NCBI GenBank assembly: GCA_038087035.1
Contig: CP051187.1
Location: 3,849,001 to 3,913,000, forward strand
DNA: 64,000 nt
Direction: 5' to 3'
From: Gloeotrichia echinulata CP02
Lineage (GTDB): Bacteria > Cyanobacteriota > Cyanobacteriia > Cyanobacteriales > Nostocaceae
Shown here: positions 32,958 to 42,848 of the stretch, in pieces
Numbering within the stretch: the first letter of the stretch is position 1
Layout of the letters: each line of letters opens with the position of its first letter
Notes under the pieces: generated by a model
The model's input: only the letters and a program-made list of their open reading frames with translations
Told to the model about the DNA's origin: nothing
The model's database searches: none
Translations under genes and position numbers: made by a program

Positions 32958-34883
32958 ATGACTACACAAGCTACAGATTACCATGTAAATACTGCTGAAA
33001 TGTTGCAAATAGCTGCCCAATATCAACGAGCTAGTCGCCTAGGGGAAGCTGAAAAATTATATCGTCAAATTCTGGAAACACAGCCAGACAACCCCGAAGC
33101 TTTATATAGAATGGGTACATTAGCGCAACAACAGGGACAAAGCAAAACTGCCGAAGAGTTTTTCAGTGCTGCTACCCAAATTCAGCCTGATTCTGCAACA
33201 ATATGGTTTAGTTTGGGTAATTTACGTTTAGGACAAGGGCAATACGGGGAAGCTGCGATCGCTTATTGTCAAGCTCTAGCCCTGAAACCAAACTCCCTAG
33301 CAATTTACAACAATTTGGGTTATGCTCTGCAACAACAAGGATTATTTGCCCAAGCAATTAACTATTATCAAAAAGCTCTAGATTTAAAGCCTAATTTTGT
33401 GGAAGCAGAGGCGAATTTAGGCAATACACTACATGCTCAAGGACAGCTATCTCCTACAGAGCAATTGCATTATGCACAATTAAATTCTCAGCTAGGTCTT
33501 GCCAGAAAAAAAGCTGGTGATTTGGCAACATCTCTAGCTTATTACAAACAAGCAATTATTTTACAACCCGATTTTGTAGAAGCTCATTATCAGTTGGGGG
33601 TAGTGCTGCAAGCAAAAGGCGAATTAGAAGAGGCGATCGCCTGTTATCAAAAAGCCTTAGAACTCAATGTCAACTATGGAGAAGTTTACCTCAAGTTAGG
33701 TAAAATTTATCAACAAAAAAATCAATTAGCAGCAGCAGTTTCTGCCTATCGCCAAGGATTAAAGCTGATTAATCCTCACTATGCTCAAGCCATAGAAGTT
33801 CCTGAAGATGCAGAAATTTCTCAGCCGGTACCAATCACACCAGAAATTTCTCAAACTGAGGTAATTGTAGGGAAATATAATTTTCCTAGCATTCCTAAAG
33901 TAGTTGATAACCTAGGCGATCGCCCTTTTTGGAGTGTAGTCATAACTGTATATAATCGCATCGATTATCTACTTGAATGCCTTACCAGCGTCTTAGTACA
34001 ATGGCAAGGAAAAGAGCAGATGGAAATCATCGTTATAGACGATTCCAGTAAAACGCCAATTTTTGAAATAGTCAATAGTATTGGCCAAGGCATAATCAGC
34101 TACTACCGCAATCCGCAAAATCTCGGTTTACCAGAAAATTGGAATGCAGGAATTGCTCTAACTCGTGGTCACTGGGTGCATTTACTTCACGACGATGATT
34201 ATATCCTCCCTGGTTTTTATTCTCGGTTACAAGCAAGTCTAGAGGGGTGTGCAGATTCGATTGGCGCAGCTTTTACAGGTTATCAAAACATCAACGACAA
34301 AGGGGAAGTATTTTTTTGTCAACAAGTATATGGAGAACAGCGAGGAATAGCTGAAAATTGGCTACAACGTATTGGAGTTGCTAACTCCTTGAATATGCCT
34401 GCGGTAGTAATTCGCAGAGAAGCTCATGAACGATTGGGAGTATATCATTCTGAGTTGACATATACAAGTGATTGGGAACTTTATAAACGCATTGCTGTTA
34501 GTTACGATTGGTGGTATGAGCCAGAAATTTTGGCTAATTACCGCGAACATGGCAACAATATGACGAGCGAACTTTTATTATCTGGAAAGCAGATGATATC
34601 AATTCGCCGCGCAATTGAAATTTCCGACAGTTATTTCCCAACTCAACAGGGTGCTGAAATTACAGCAAAATCCCGCATTCATTATTTTAATTATTGTTTA
34701 CAAATGGTCAAATCCCCTATTTTAGCAGGAAATTTAGCTGGGGCTTTGGTCATGTTGGAAGAAGCTTTGAAAATGGATCACAGCCCTGAAGCAGTGGCGA
34801 AATTATTTAATTGGTTAACATGGGAAGAAGCGACTCCTTTGCGTGATGAAATTGCTTCAAGGCTCATCTCCATGACTTTATGA
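32958..34883 (+). CDS. TPR protein with family 2 glycosyltransferase domain
   Basis: The protein has 641 residues. Residues 10-290 are TPR units (AEMLQIAAQYQRASRLGEAE, then YNNLGYALQQQG). The GT2 domain starts near residue 325 with FWSVVITVYNRIDYLLECL and has IVIDDSSKTPIF, then LHDDDYILPGFY as the DxD-type metal site and SDWELYKRI as a likely catalytic segment. It adds a sugar to an unknown acceptor. The ATG at 32958 follows GGAGG; the frame to 32904 lacks such a site. The following gene is a close paralogue with a shorter TPR part. A MITE end (AAGAGGCTGTTGGAAAAGTCC near 32814) lies upstream. Confidence 0.87.
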   Translation: MTTQATDYHVNTAEMLQIAAQYQRASRLGEAEKLYRQILETQPDNPEALYRMGTLAQQQGQSKTAEEFFSAATQIQPDSATIWFSLGNLRLGQGQYGEAAIAYCQALALKPNSLAIYNNLGYALQQQGLFAQAINYYQKALDLKPNFVEAEANLGNTLHAQGQLSPTEQLHYAQLNSQLGLARKKAGDLATSLAYYKQAIILQPDFVEAHYQLGVVLQAKGELEEAIACYQKALELNVNYGEVYLKLGKIYQQKNQLAAAVSAYRQGLKLINPHYAQAIEVPEDAEISQPVPITPEISQTEVIVGKYNFPSIPKVVDNLGDRPFWSVVITVYNRIDYLLECLTSVLVQWQGKEQMEIIVIDDSSKTPIFEIVNSIGQGIISYYRNPQNLGLPENWNAGIALTRGHWVHLLHDDDYILPGFYSRLQASLEGCADSIGAAFTGYQNINDKGEVFFCQQVYGEQRGIAENWLQRIGVANSLNMPAVVIRREAHERLGVYHSELTYTSDWELYKRIAVSYDWWYEPEILANYREHGNNMTSELLLSGKQMISIRRAIEISDSYFPTQQGAEITAKSRIHYFNYCLQMVKSPILAGNLAGALVMLEEALKMDHSPEAVAKLFNWLTWEEATPLRDEIASRLISMTL

Positions 34884-34933
34884 AAGATTGTTTGACCAAA
34901 AGCTGAAATATTCTATTTTTGCACTAAAAAAAT

Positions 34934-36271
34934 ATGTCAATTAATCAGGTCGAGCATCCTAATATTACCTGGGAAAAACAAATCGCATCTTATCACCAAG
35001 CCTTAAAACTCAATCCCTATAATTGGGATATCTACACTCGCTTAGGTCAGATTTACCAACTTCAAAACCAGACCACAGAGGCGATTTCTGTGTATCGTCA
35101 GGGGTTGACGTTACTCAATCCCCATTACGCCAAAGCCGTAGCTGCTTACGAAGATTCTGGAATCAACCAAGAAATATTAGTTACTCCACCCATATCCCAA
35201 ACTCAGGTGACTGTTGGCGCCTATGAGTTTCCACGGATTCCACCTGTAACAGACCCTGACAAACCTCGACCGTTTTGGACTGTGGTGATTCCGGTATATA
35301 ACCGCACCGATTATATCCTCGAATGTCTAGCTAGCGTCTTGGTACAATGGACTGGGGCTGAGGATATGGAAATTCTGGTAATGGATAATGCCAGTACAGC
35401 ACCTTTATTTGATCTAGTACACAGTATTGGTGGAGGAATAGTACGCTACTACAGACATCCGCAAAATATTGGAGTACTCCCAAATCACAATGCAGGTATT
35501 TGTCTCAGTCGCGGTCAGTGGATTCATATCCTACATGATGATGATTGTGTCCTTGAGGGCTTTTATGCCAATCTTCAGAAAAGTCTTCAAGGGTGTCCAG
35601 ATTCCGTAGGAGCTGCTTTCGCAAATTTTGAATATTTCAATGAAAAAGGGGTATTAGTTGAAAAAGGGGAAGTGAGTTATTGGTTTGGAGACCATAAAGG
35701 TATCCCTCACAATTTTTTGCAGCAAATTGGTGTCACGTGTCCGTTCCAGGTACCTGCGGTTGTTATTCGTCGCCTCACTCATGAACAATTAGGAGGTTAT
35801 TATCCGGAGTTAATTTGCGCTCCTGAATGGGAATTGTATAAACGCATTGCTGTTTTTTATGATTGGTGGTACGAACCAGAAAGTTTGGCTCGTTACCGTA
35901 TACATTCTCACAGAATGACATCTAATGATTTATCATCTGGAATTCTGGCTTTGTCCATTCGCCAAGGGCTAGAGATTTCCGAGAGCTATATCCCTGCTGA
36001 TCTTTATTCTCAGGTTCTCGCAGATGCTCGTATATATAACTTTAATTATTGTCTGAAACATGCCGCAATACCTCTCAAAACTGGTAATCTTGCTGGAGCT
36101 TTGCGGATGATTCAAGAAATTCTCAAAATCGATAGCTCTCCTGAATCTGTAGCCAAGTTATTTGTGTGGTTAACTCAAGAGGAAGTAGCTCCCCTCCGAG
36201 ATGAGATTATTTCAAAGTTGTTTTCCCTCTCTGAAATTACAACCAATAAAAAATTAGTCAAAGCAGATTAA
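34934..36271 (+). CDS. Family 2 glycosyltransferase with short TPR region
   Basis: The protein has 445 residues. One to two TPR units (NPYNWDIYTRLGQIYQLQ, TEAISVYRQGLTLLNPHYAK) precede a GT2 domain with FWTVVIPVYNRTDYILECL, ILVMDNASTAPLF, LHDDDCVLEGFY and PEWELYKRI. The domain is colinear with that of the preceding gene, including the linker SQTQVTVGAYEFPRIP, so this is a tandem duplicate that kept fewer TPRs. The dehydratase gene follows 16 bases later, linking it to the sugar genes. Acceptor and sugar are unknown. Confidence 0.87.
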   Translation: MSINQVEHPNITWEKQIASYHQALKLNPYNWDIYTRLGQIYQLQNQTTEAISVYRQGLTLLNPHYAKAVAAYEDSGINQEILVTPPISQTQVTVGAYEFPRIPPVTDPDKPRPFWTVVIPVYNRTDYILECLASVLVQWTGAEDMEILVMDNASTAPLFDLVHSIGGGIVRYYRHPQNIGVLPNHNAGICLSRGQWIHILHDDDCVLEGFYANLQKSLQGCPDSVGAAFANFEYFNEKGVLVEKGEVSYWFGDHKGIPHNFLQQIGVTCPFQVPAVVIRRLTHEQLGGYYPELICAPEWELYKRIAVFYDWWYEPESLARYRIHSHRMTSNDLSSGILALSIRQGLEISESYIPADLYSQVLADARIYNFNYCLKHAAIPLKTGNLAGALRMIQEILKIDSSPESVAKLFVWLTQEEVAPLRDEIISKLFSLSEITTNKKLVKAD

Positions 36272-36287
36272 AATTAAAGGAGTACTC

Positions 36288-37289
36288 ATGTCAAATTCAT
36301 TCTGGCAAGGTCGTAACGTTTTAGTTACAGGATGTACAGGTATGTTAGGAAGCTGGATGACTCAAGAACTCTTAAACAGAGGAGCAAAAGTTGTCGGCTT
36401 AGTTCGAGATTGGGTGCCTCAGTCTAGACTATTTACAGAAGGATTATCTCAGAAAATCACAACCGTTTACGGACGGATAGAAGATTTAGAAGTATTGAAA
36501 CGAGCAATTAATGAATATGAAATTGATACCGTATTTCATTTGGCTGCTCAAACTATAGTTAATTGGGCTAATCGTGAACCTTTAGCAACATTTGAAACCA
36601 ATATCAAAGGAACCTGGAACTTACTGGAAGCTTGTAGTCAGATAGGAGGAGTAAATCGGATCATAGTCGCATCTAGCGATAAAGCTTATGGAAACCAAGA
36701 GATATTACCCTACTCTGAAACAGCACCACTTCAGGGAGCGCATCCCTACGATGTTTCCAAAAGTTGTGCGGATCTAATATGTCGTACTTACTATGTGAGC
36801 TACGGCTTACCAGTATGCGTGACTCGTTGTGGAAATCTCTATGGTGGTGGAGATTTAAACTTTAACAACATTGTGCCAGATACCATACGCTTGGCTTTGC
36901 AGGAAAAACCTGTTTTAATTCGCAGCGATGGCACCAATATTCGTGATTATTTTTACGTCAAAGACGGGGTTCATGCTTACTTACATCTTGCCGAACAAAT
37001 GCATCGAAGTGAGATAGTTGGAGAAGCGTTTAATTTTAGCAATGAATTACAAATTTCAGTTTTGGAATTGGTAAATAAAATTTTAGCATTGATCAACAAG
37101 AGTTATCTTACACCTGTGATTTTAAATCAATCTCATAACGAAATAAAACATCAATATCTTTCGACACAAAAAGCTCAAAATCTTCTTGATTGGAAACCAA
37201 TATATACCCTTGAACAGGGACTAATTGAAACCATTGAATGGTATCAAAGCTTTATTGATTATAAGCTGGAACTTGCGAAAAATTTCTAA
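36288..37289 (+). CDS. NDP-sugar 4,6-dehydratase/epimerase (CDP-glucose dehydratase-like)
   Basis: The protein has 333 residues of the extended SDR type. The NAD motif is VTGCTGMLGSW, the active-site Tyr/Lys are in HPYDVSKSC, and Ser-Ser-Asp in VASSDKAYG supports dehydratase activity. With the cytidylyltransferase RfbF-like gene at 38714 it probably makes CDP-4-keto-6-deoxyglucose from CDP-glucose, so RfbG is the likely role, although family members also include GDP-mannose enzymes. AAGGAG is close to the ATG. It is the first of four closely spaced sugar genes. Confidence 0.85.
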   Translation: MSNSFWQGRNVLVTGCTGMLGSWMTQELLNRGAKVVGLVRDWVPQSRLFTEGLSQKITTVYGRIEDLEVLKRAINEYEIDTVFHLAAQTIVNWANREPLATFETNIKGTWNLLEACSQIGGVNRIIVASSDKAYGNQEILPYSETAPLQGAHPYDVSKSCADLICRTYYVSYGLPVCVTRCGNLYGGGDLNFNNIVPDTIRLALQEKPVLIRSDGTNIRDYFYVKDGVHAYLHLAEQMHRSEIVGEAFNFSNELQISVLELVNKILALINKSYLTPVILNQSHNEIKHQYLSTQKAQNLLDWKPIYTLEQGLIETIEWYQSFIDYKLELAKNF

Positions 37290-37348
37290 ATTAGTTTGCG
37301 GCGTTCAATAATTGTCAAATTTGCAAACTTTTCTGTAACAACTATATT

Positions 37349-38656
37349 ATGCAAGATTCATCATTGGTAAAAACTCAAAATCACGATTTTGTAAATACAT
37401 CACAATTGTTTTATAAAAACCCAAATCAAGGCGAATGTCTATTTTGTAGGACAAAATTACTTCACACATTCGTAGATTTGGGAATGTCTCCTCCCTGCGA
37501 AAGCTATCGCAAACCAGAACAGCACAATGAGATGGAAGCATTTTATCCACTCCATGCTTATGTCTGTGAAAAATGCCATTTAGTGCAACTGCAAGAGTAT
37601 ATTAATCCTGAAAATATCTTTAGCGAATACGCCTATTTTTCCTCCTACTCTGATAGCTGGTTAAAACATGCCAATAACTACGTTGATTTGGTAATAGGAC
37701 GCTTTCAATTAAACCAAGATAGTCAGGTAATAGAAATTGCCAGTAATGATGGGTATTTGTTACAATATTTTGTAGAAATAGGCATCCCAGTATTGGGAAT
37801 AGAACCTGCTGTTAATGTCGCTAAAGTAGCGATTAAAAAGGGGATTCCCACAGTTGTCAAGTTCTTTGGACAGGATACAGCACGGGAACTCGTTAGTCAG
37901 GGAAAACGAGCAGATTTATTATTGGGTAACAACGTCCTGGCTCATACGCCGTATCTCAATGATTTTGTCGCTGGGATGAAAATTATCCTCAAACCACATG
38001 GGGTAATTACTATGGAATTTCCCCATTTGATGCGATTAATGGCAGAAAATCAGTTTGATACTATTTACCATGAACACTTTTCTTATTTTTCTTTTATTAC
38101 AGTAGACAAAGTTTTTAACACCCACCGTTTAACTATCTTTGATGTCGAAGAATTACCCACTCATGGTGGTTCTTTGAGAATTTATGCTCGTCATACTGAA
38201 AATTATTCCCAGCCAGTGAGTGAAAAAGTATTAGAACTGAAAGCTAGAGAAGAATCGGCTGGTTTTACAAACTTAGAAACATATTTTTCCTTTGGCGAAC
38301 AAGTCAAAGAAACCAAACTTAAATTGCTTGATTTCTTAATTAAAGCTAAACGCGAAAGAAAATCCATTGTGGGTTACGGTGCGCCTGGTAAGGGAAATAC
38401 TCTGTTAAATTACTGCGGTATCCGCACAGATTTTATTGATTATACAGTAGACCGTAATCCTTACAAACAAGGTCAATTTTTACCTGGGACTCACATTCCC
38501 ATTTTTCATCCAGACAAAATTCAAGAAACTAAACCTGATTATGTGTTAATTTTGCCTTGGAATTTGCAGGACGAAATTATCACACAAATAGCCTATATTC
38601 GAGATTGGGGCGGTCAATTTGTTGTGCCAATTCCCGAAGTCAAGCTTTACTCTTAA
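37349..38656 (+). CDS. Sugar C-methyltransferase (class I SAM, zinc-binding N-domain)
   Basis: The protein has 435 residues. The N-terminal zinc-binding domain uses CLFCRTK and CEKCHLVQL. The SAM domain has VIEIASNDGYLLQYF, and a C-terminal domain carries VGYGAPGKGNTLLNYCGI. This three-part layout is that of NDP-hexose C-3 methyltransferases (TylC3/TcaB9-like). It would add a branch methyl group to a keto-sugar, which fits the 4-keto product of the dehydratase just upstream. Exact sugar position is inferred from family, not seen. Confidence 0.85.
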   Translation: MQDSSLVKTQNHDFVNTSQLFYKNPNQGECLFCRTKLLHTFVDLGMSPPCESYRKPEQHNEMEAFYPLHAYVCEKCHLVQLQEYINPENIFSEYAYFSSYSDSWLKHANNYVDLVIGRFQLNQDSQVIEIASNDGYLLQYFVEIGIPVLGIEPAVNVAKVAIKKGIPTVVKFFGQDTARELVSQGKRADLLLGNNVLAHTPYLNDFVAGMKIILKPHGVITMEFPHLMRLMAENQFDTIYHEHFSYFSFITVDKVFNTHRLTIFDVEELPTHGGSLRIYARHTENYSQPVSEKVLELKAREESAGFTNLETYFSFGEQVKETKLKLLDFLIKAKRERKSIVGYGAPGKGNTLLNYCGIRTDFIDYTVDRNPYKQGQFLPGTHIPIFHPDKIQETKPDYVLILPWNLQDEIITQIAYIRDWGGQFVVPIPEVKLYS

Positions 38657-38713
38657 ATATTGTGTAAATTGTGTCAATTTTTTCATAAATTATTAACAAT
38701 GTAGAGGTTAAAA

Positions 38714-39511
38714 ATGAAAGTTGTTTTATTCTGTGGTGGTTTAGGAACCAGAATGAGGGAATATTCAGAGACTATCCCTAAGCCAATGATTAATATTGGT
38801 TATCGACCGATATTATGGCAGGTTATGAAATACTATGCTCACTATGGGCACAAAGATTTTATCTTGTGTTTGGGTTACAAGGCTGATTTAATTAAAAGCT
38901 ATTTCTTAAATTATAATGAATGGCTATCCAATAATTTTACTTTGTCAAATGGCAGCGATATAAAATTATTTAATCGGGATATCCAAGATTGGAATATTAC
39001 CTTTGTGGATACGGGGTTAACTGCAAATATTGGACAAAGATTTAAAGCAGTAGAAGAGTATCTCAAAGGAGAAGAAGTCTTTTTGGCTAACTACAGTGAT
39101 GGACTGACAGACTTGCATCTACCTACTTATATTCAGGAATTTTATAAACGTGATAAAATAGGTAGCTTTTTGTGTGTTAGACCAAGCCAAACTTTTCATT
39201 TAGTCGATATCGATGAAAATGGTTTAGTTGAAGATATTAAGGATGTCAAACAAAGAGAGATTTGGATTAATGGAGGATATTTTCTCTTTAAAAAAGATAT
39301 CTTTGAATATATTAATTATGGTGAAGAACTTGTTCTGGAGCCTTTTCAAAGACTAATTGCGATCAAAGAACTTATAGCTTACAAATATAAGGGCTTTTTT
39401 GGTGTTATGGATACGTTTAAAGAAAAGCAACAGTTGGATGATATGTATGCTCAAGGTGAAAGACCTTGGGAAGTATGGAGAGATAAAACACTAGAGGTAA
39501 TTTCTAGATGA
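38714..39511 (+). CDS. rfbF: Glucose-1-phosphate cytidylyltransferase
   Basis: The protein has 265 residues. The nucleotidyltransferase start MKVVLFCGGLGTRMREYSE and the metal-binding NYSDGLTDLHL are characteristic. INGGYFLFKKDIFEYI and EPFQRLIA follow in the expected order for RfbF. It makes CDP-glucose from CTP and glucose-1-phosphate, feeding the dehydratase at 36288. GAGG lies about 8 bases before the ATG. The stop overlaps the start of the next gene (ATGA). Confidence 0.93.
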   Translation: MKVVLFCGGLGTRMREYSETIPKPMINIGYRPILWQVMKYYAHYGHKDFILCLGYKADLIKSYFLNYNEWLSNNFTLSNGSDIKLFNRDIQDWNITFVDTGLTANIGQRFKAVEEYLKGEEVFLANYSDGLTDLHLPTYIQEFYKRDKIGSFLCVRPSQTFHLVDIDENGLVEDIKDVKQREIWINGGYFLFKKDIFEYINYGEELVLEPFQRLIAIKELIAYKYKGFFGVMDTFKEKQQLDDMYAQGERPWEVWRDKTLEVISR

Positions 39512-40164
39512 TGCAACTTAGCTTGAGCAAAACCGATGAATCTGAGTATAAAATTCTCTGTCTGGGTGCCCATTGTGATGATATCGAGATTGGTTGTGGT
39601 GGCACAATTTTAAAGCTGATAGAAAATTATCAGAATATCATCATATATTGGGTTGTCTTTAGTTCCAATGAACAAAGAGCAGAGGAAGCAACTACAAGCG
39701 CCAATGTATTCTTAAAAGAAATACAGTCCAAAAAAGTTATCATTAAAAATTTCCGAGATGGCTTTTTACCTTTTCATGGAATCGAGGTGAAAGAATGCTT
39801 TGAGCAGTTGAAGCAGGAATTTTCACCAGATATCATTTTTACGCATTATCGAGATGATCGCCACCAAGATCATCGTTTAATTTCTGATTTTACTTGGAAC
39901 ACTTTTAGAAATCATTTAATCCTGGAATATGAGATTCCCAAGTATGACGGCGATTTGGGTATTCCCAATTTCTTTGTCCATCTAGATGAAGCCTTAACCC
40001 GCCGGAAAATTCAATACATTATGGATGCTTTTAAAACACAGCAAAATAAACAATGGTTTACGGAAGAAACTTTTCGGTCAATTCTGAGAATTCGCTCTAT
40101 CGAGTCAAATTCACCGAACAATTATGCAGAAGCATTTTACTGTCGAAAAGTCATTTTATCATAA
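39508..40164 (+). CDS. PIG-L family deacetylase
   Basis: The protein has 218 residues. The zinc motif GAHCDDIEIGCGG (AHxDD-type) near residue 21 and the HYRDDRHQDHR segment near residue 113 define the LmbE/PIG-L family. These enzymes remove N-acetyl groups from amino sugars or similar. The gene shares an ATGA overlap with rfbF, so it belongs to the sugar operon. The substrate is unknown. The second codon is also Met (MMQLS), so the start may be one codon later. Confidence 0.88.
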   Translation: MMQLSLSKTDESEYKILCLGAHCDDIEIGCGGTILKLIENYQNIIIYWVVFSSNEQRAEEATTSANVFLKEIQSKKVIIKNFRDGFLPFHGIEVKECFEQLKQEFSPDIIFTHYRDDRHQDHRLISDFTWNTFRNHLILEYEIPKYDGDLGIPNFFVHLDEALTRRKIQYIMDAFKTQQNKQWFTEETFRSILRIRSIESNSPNNYAEAFYCRKVILS

Positions 40165-40196
40165 ATTTATAAAATTTGGGAATAGGTTGAGTAACT

Positions 40197-40922
40197 ATGA
40201 AACTGCTGGCTAATCAGATTGCAGTCATCACTGGAGCTAATAGCGGTATTGGCAAAGCTATCGCCTTGGAACTAGCAGCACAAGGTGCTACACTCTGTTT
40301 GGTAGGGCGTCGTCTAGAAACCCTCAACGCGATCACCCAAAATGTTCGCGAAAGTTCACCTAAATCCAAAAGCTATCAAATTGATCTGACTCAGGACGAA
40401 GACATTCAAAAACTAATAGTCTCAATCCAAAAAGATTTTGAACAAGTTGATATCCTGATTCACAACGCTGCTATTTTCGCAATGGGTACGATTGAGAATA
40501 CCCCCGTTGCAGAATTTGACCAACAGTACCGCACTAATGTTCGCGCTCCTTATCTCCTGACTCAAGGTTTGTTACCCATACTCAAAACCTCCCAGGGTCA
40601 AATCGTGTTTATCAACTCAAGTGTAGGCTTAAATGCGAAAGCCGGTGTGGGACATTACGCCGCAACCAAACACGCGCTCAAAGCCATCGCAGACAGTCTC
40701 AGAGCAGAAGTGAATGGCGACCAGGTACGTGTTATTAGTATATTTCCTGGGCGGACTGCAACTCCTCTCCAAGCCAGCATCCACGAAATTGAGGGTAAAC
40801 TCTATCACCCTGAGAACCTTATGCAACCAGAAGATTTGGCAAGTGTTGTCATTAACGCACTTAGTTTACCTCGAACTACTGAAGTTACTGATATCAACAT
40901 CCGACCATTCTTGAAATCCTGA
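40197..40922 (+). CDS. Short-chain dehydrogenase/reductase
   Basis: The protein has 241 residues of the classical SDR type. The cofactor motif is ITGANSGIGKAIA, NAA occurs in LIHNAAIFA, Ser in FINSSVG, and the active-site YxxxK is GHYAATKHAL. Arg at the end of the second strand (GRR) suggests NADPH. It lies 32 bases after the deacetylase gene and may reduce a keto group on the sugar, but SDR substrates are not predictable from sequence. Confidence 0.88.
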   Translation: MKLLANQIAVITGANSGIGKAIALELAAQGATLCLVGRRLETLNAITQNVRESSPKSKSYQIDLTQDEDIQKLIVSIQKDFEQVDILIHNAAIFAMGTIENTPVAEFDQQYRTNVRAPYLLTQGLLPILKTSQGQIVFINSSVGLNAKAGVGHYAATKHALKAIADSLRAEVNGDQVRVISIFPGRTATPLQASIHEIEGKLYHPENLMQPEDLASVVINALSLPRTTEVTDINIRPFLKS

Positions 40923-40960
40923 TTTGCTCAAAATTCAAAATAGCTGAAAACCAGAAAAAC

Positions 40961-42271
40961 ATGAGCCTTAGTAGTATCACTATACCATCAAATCAAATTG
41001 CTGAGGAAATTTATCAACTTATTTTCCAGCTATATCCCATATGTCGCAGTATTACAGGTGATGGCTTTCGAGAAACCCTGAAAGTCATCAAACAGCATAT
41101 TCCTTTATCAATTCATGAAGTGCCTACAGGTACTCAAATATTTGATTGGACAGTTCCGAAAGAATGGAATATTAAAGATGCCTATATTAAAAATTCACAA
41201 GGAGATAAAATAGTAGATTTTGCTAACTCGAATTTGCATGTTATTAGCTACAGTATTCCAGTTCACAAAAAGCTATCGTTGACAGAATTAAAACCACATC
41301 TTTTTACTATTACTGAATATCCTGATTGGATTCCTTACCGGACTTCATATTATAAAGAAACTTGGGGTTTTTGCCTAAGCCACAAACAATATTTAGAACT
41401 ACAAGATGAAGAATATGAAGTATGTATAGATTCCTCCCTGGAACCAGGATATTTGACCTATGGTGAGTATTTTATCCCCGGAGAAAGGTCAGATGAAGTA
41501 TTAATTTCTTGTCATGCATGTCATCCATCACTTTGCAATGACAATCTTTCAGGAATTGCGATCGCTACTTTTATTGCCAAATATTTAAGCCAAACTACAC
41601 CAAGATACTCCTATAGATTTATCTGGATTCCCGCAACTATTGGCTCAATTACATGGTTATCTTTAAACGAAGCTAAAGTCACCAAGATTAAACATGGTTT
41701 GGTATTAACTTGTTTAGGTGATTCAGGAAAATTTACTTACAAAAAAAGCCGCAGAGGTAATGCAGAAATTGATGATATAGCTGCTTACGTCCTCAAAAAC
41801 TCGGCTCAAGATTATGAAATTATAGACTTCTTTCCCTATGGCTATGATGAGCGACAATACTGCTCACCAGGGTTTAATTTAGCTGTGGGTTGCTTGATGC
41901 GATCGCCTCACGATTCCTTTCCTGAATATCACACATCAGCGGATGATTTAAACTTTGTTAAACCTGCATATCTTTCTCAATCATTTTTTAAATGTGTTTC
42001 TATATTAAATATACTGGAAAATAATAAACTCTACTTAAATCAAAGCCCAAAATGTGAGCCACAGTTGGGAAGACGAGGCCTATATCAAGCATACAGTGGA
42101 GTTCAAGATAGTAGGCTACATCAAATGGCAATATTGTGGGTTTTAAATTTGTCAGATGGTCATCATACACTGCTGGATATTGCCCAAAGGTCAGGGATGG
42201 CATTTGATATGATTAAAGATGCTGCTGACACATTATTCGCACATGATTTACTGACTTCGCTAGATTCGTAA
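40961..42271 (+). CDS. DUF4910 aminopeptidase-like protein
   Basis: The protein has 436 residues. It follows the DUF4910/DUF2172 pattern: CRSITGDGFRETL near the N-terminus, SCHACHPSLCNDNLSG as the likely zinc-binding core, then HDSFPEYHTSADDL. The C-terminal 90 residues form a winged-helix-like domain (HHTLLDIAQRSGMAFDMIKD). Members often sit in surface-polysaccharide clusters. The peptidase fold is likely, but the actual substrate is not established for the family as far as I know. The spacer to the SDR gene is 38 bases. Confidence 0.8.
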   Translation: MSLSSITIPSNQIAEEIYQLIFQLYPICRSITGDGFRETLKVIKQHIPLSIHEVPTGTQIFDWTVPKEWNIKDAYIKNSQGDKIVDFANSNLHVISYSIPVHKKLSLTELKPHLFTITEYPDWIPYRTSYYKETWGFCLSHKQYLELQDEEYEVCIDSSLEPGYLTYGEYFIPGERSDEVLISCHACHPSLCNDNLSGIAIATFIAKYLSQTTPRYSYRFIWIPATIGSITWLSLNEAKVTKIKHGLVLTCLGDSGKFTYKKSRRGNAEIDDIAAYVLKNSAQDYEIIDFFPYGYDERQYCSPGFNLAVGCLMRSPHDSFPEYHTSADDLNFVKPAYLSQSFFKCVSILNILENNKLYLNQSPKCEPQLGRRGLYQAYSGVQDSRLHQMAILWVLNLSDGHHTLLDIAQRSGMAFDMIKDAADTLFAHDLLTSLDS

Positions 42272-42350
42272 ATGCTCCGACGTGGTAATATTACTTAGTA
42301 TCTTATTCAGATAGATGAGACTCTCCAATAAATTAGTCATGGAGATTTAT

Positions 42351-42845
42351 ATGCGCTTACTTGCCACTATTAGTGCAACTTTGTTGCTATCATTAGCTTT
42401 CAATGTACCAGTAATGTCTCAGTCTATCAGTCAGATAGCCGAATCACCAGCGAAAAGTAACTCAAATGTTAGACAATTAAAATTTAATCGCCGTTTATGG
42501 AATCAAAAAAACGTCTATAACTATCGATACACAATTAGTAATAGTTGCTTTTGTATTCCCGATGCTAGAGGTCCAGTAGTCATTGAAGTCCGGAATGGAC
42601 AAACAGTTTCCGTCACTTCTGTAGCTACCGGTCAACCAGTTGATCCACAATTCTTTCAAACATACAATACAATTCCTAAGCTATTTGATGTAATTGAGGA
42701 TGCTATTAAGCGTAGAGCATACAGCCTGAATGTGCGATACAATGCTAGATTTGGCTATCCCACTCAAATAGATATCGACTACAACAGTCAGATAGCTGAT
42801 GAAGAAATATTTCTCACAATTGAGAATTTTCAGCTAATTAAATAG
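42351..42845 (+). CDS. DUF6174-like secreted protein
   Basis: The protein has 164 residues. A signal peptide (MRLLATISATLLLSLAFNVP) ends near VMSQS. The mature part contains YNYRYTISNSCFCIPDARGP and PVVIEVRNGQTVSV, and ends with YPTQIDIDYN and ENFQL. This matches DUF6174, whose role is unknown. GGAG seven bases before ATG 42351 supports this start; the frame to 42315 has no site and would spoil the signal peptide. Confidence 0.75.
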   Translation: MRLLATISATLLLSLAFNVPVMSQSISQIAESPAKSNSNVRQLKFNRRLWNQKNVYNYRYTISNSCFCIPDARGPVVIEVRNGQTVSVTSVATGQPVDPQFFQTYNTIPKLFDVIEDAIKRRAYSLNVRYNARFGYPTQIDIDYNSQIADEEIFLTIENFQLIK

Positions 42846-42848
42846 ATA

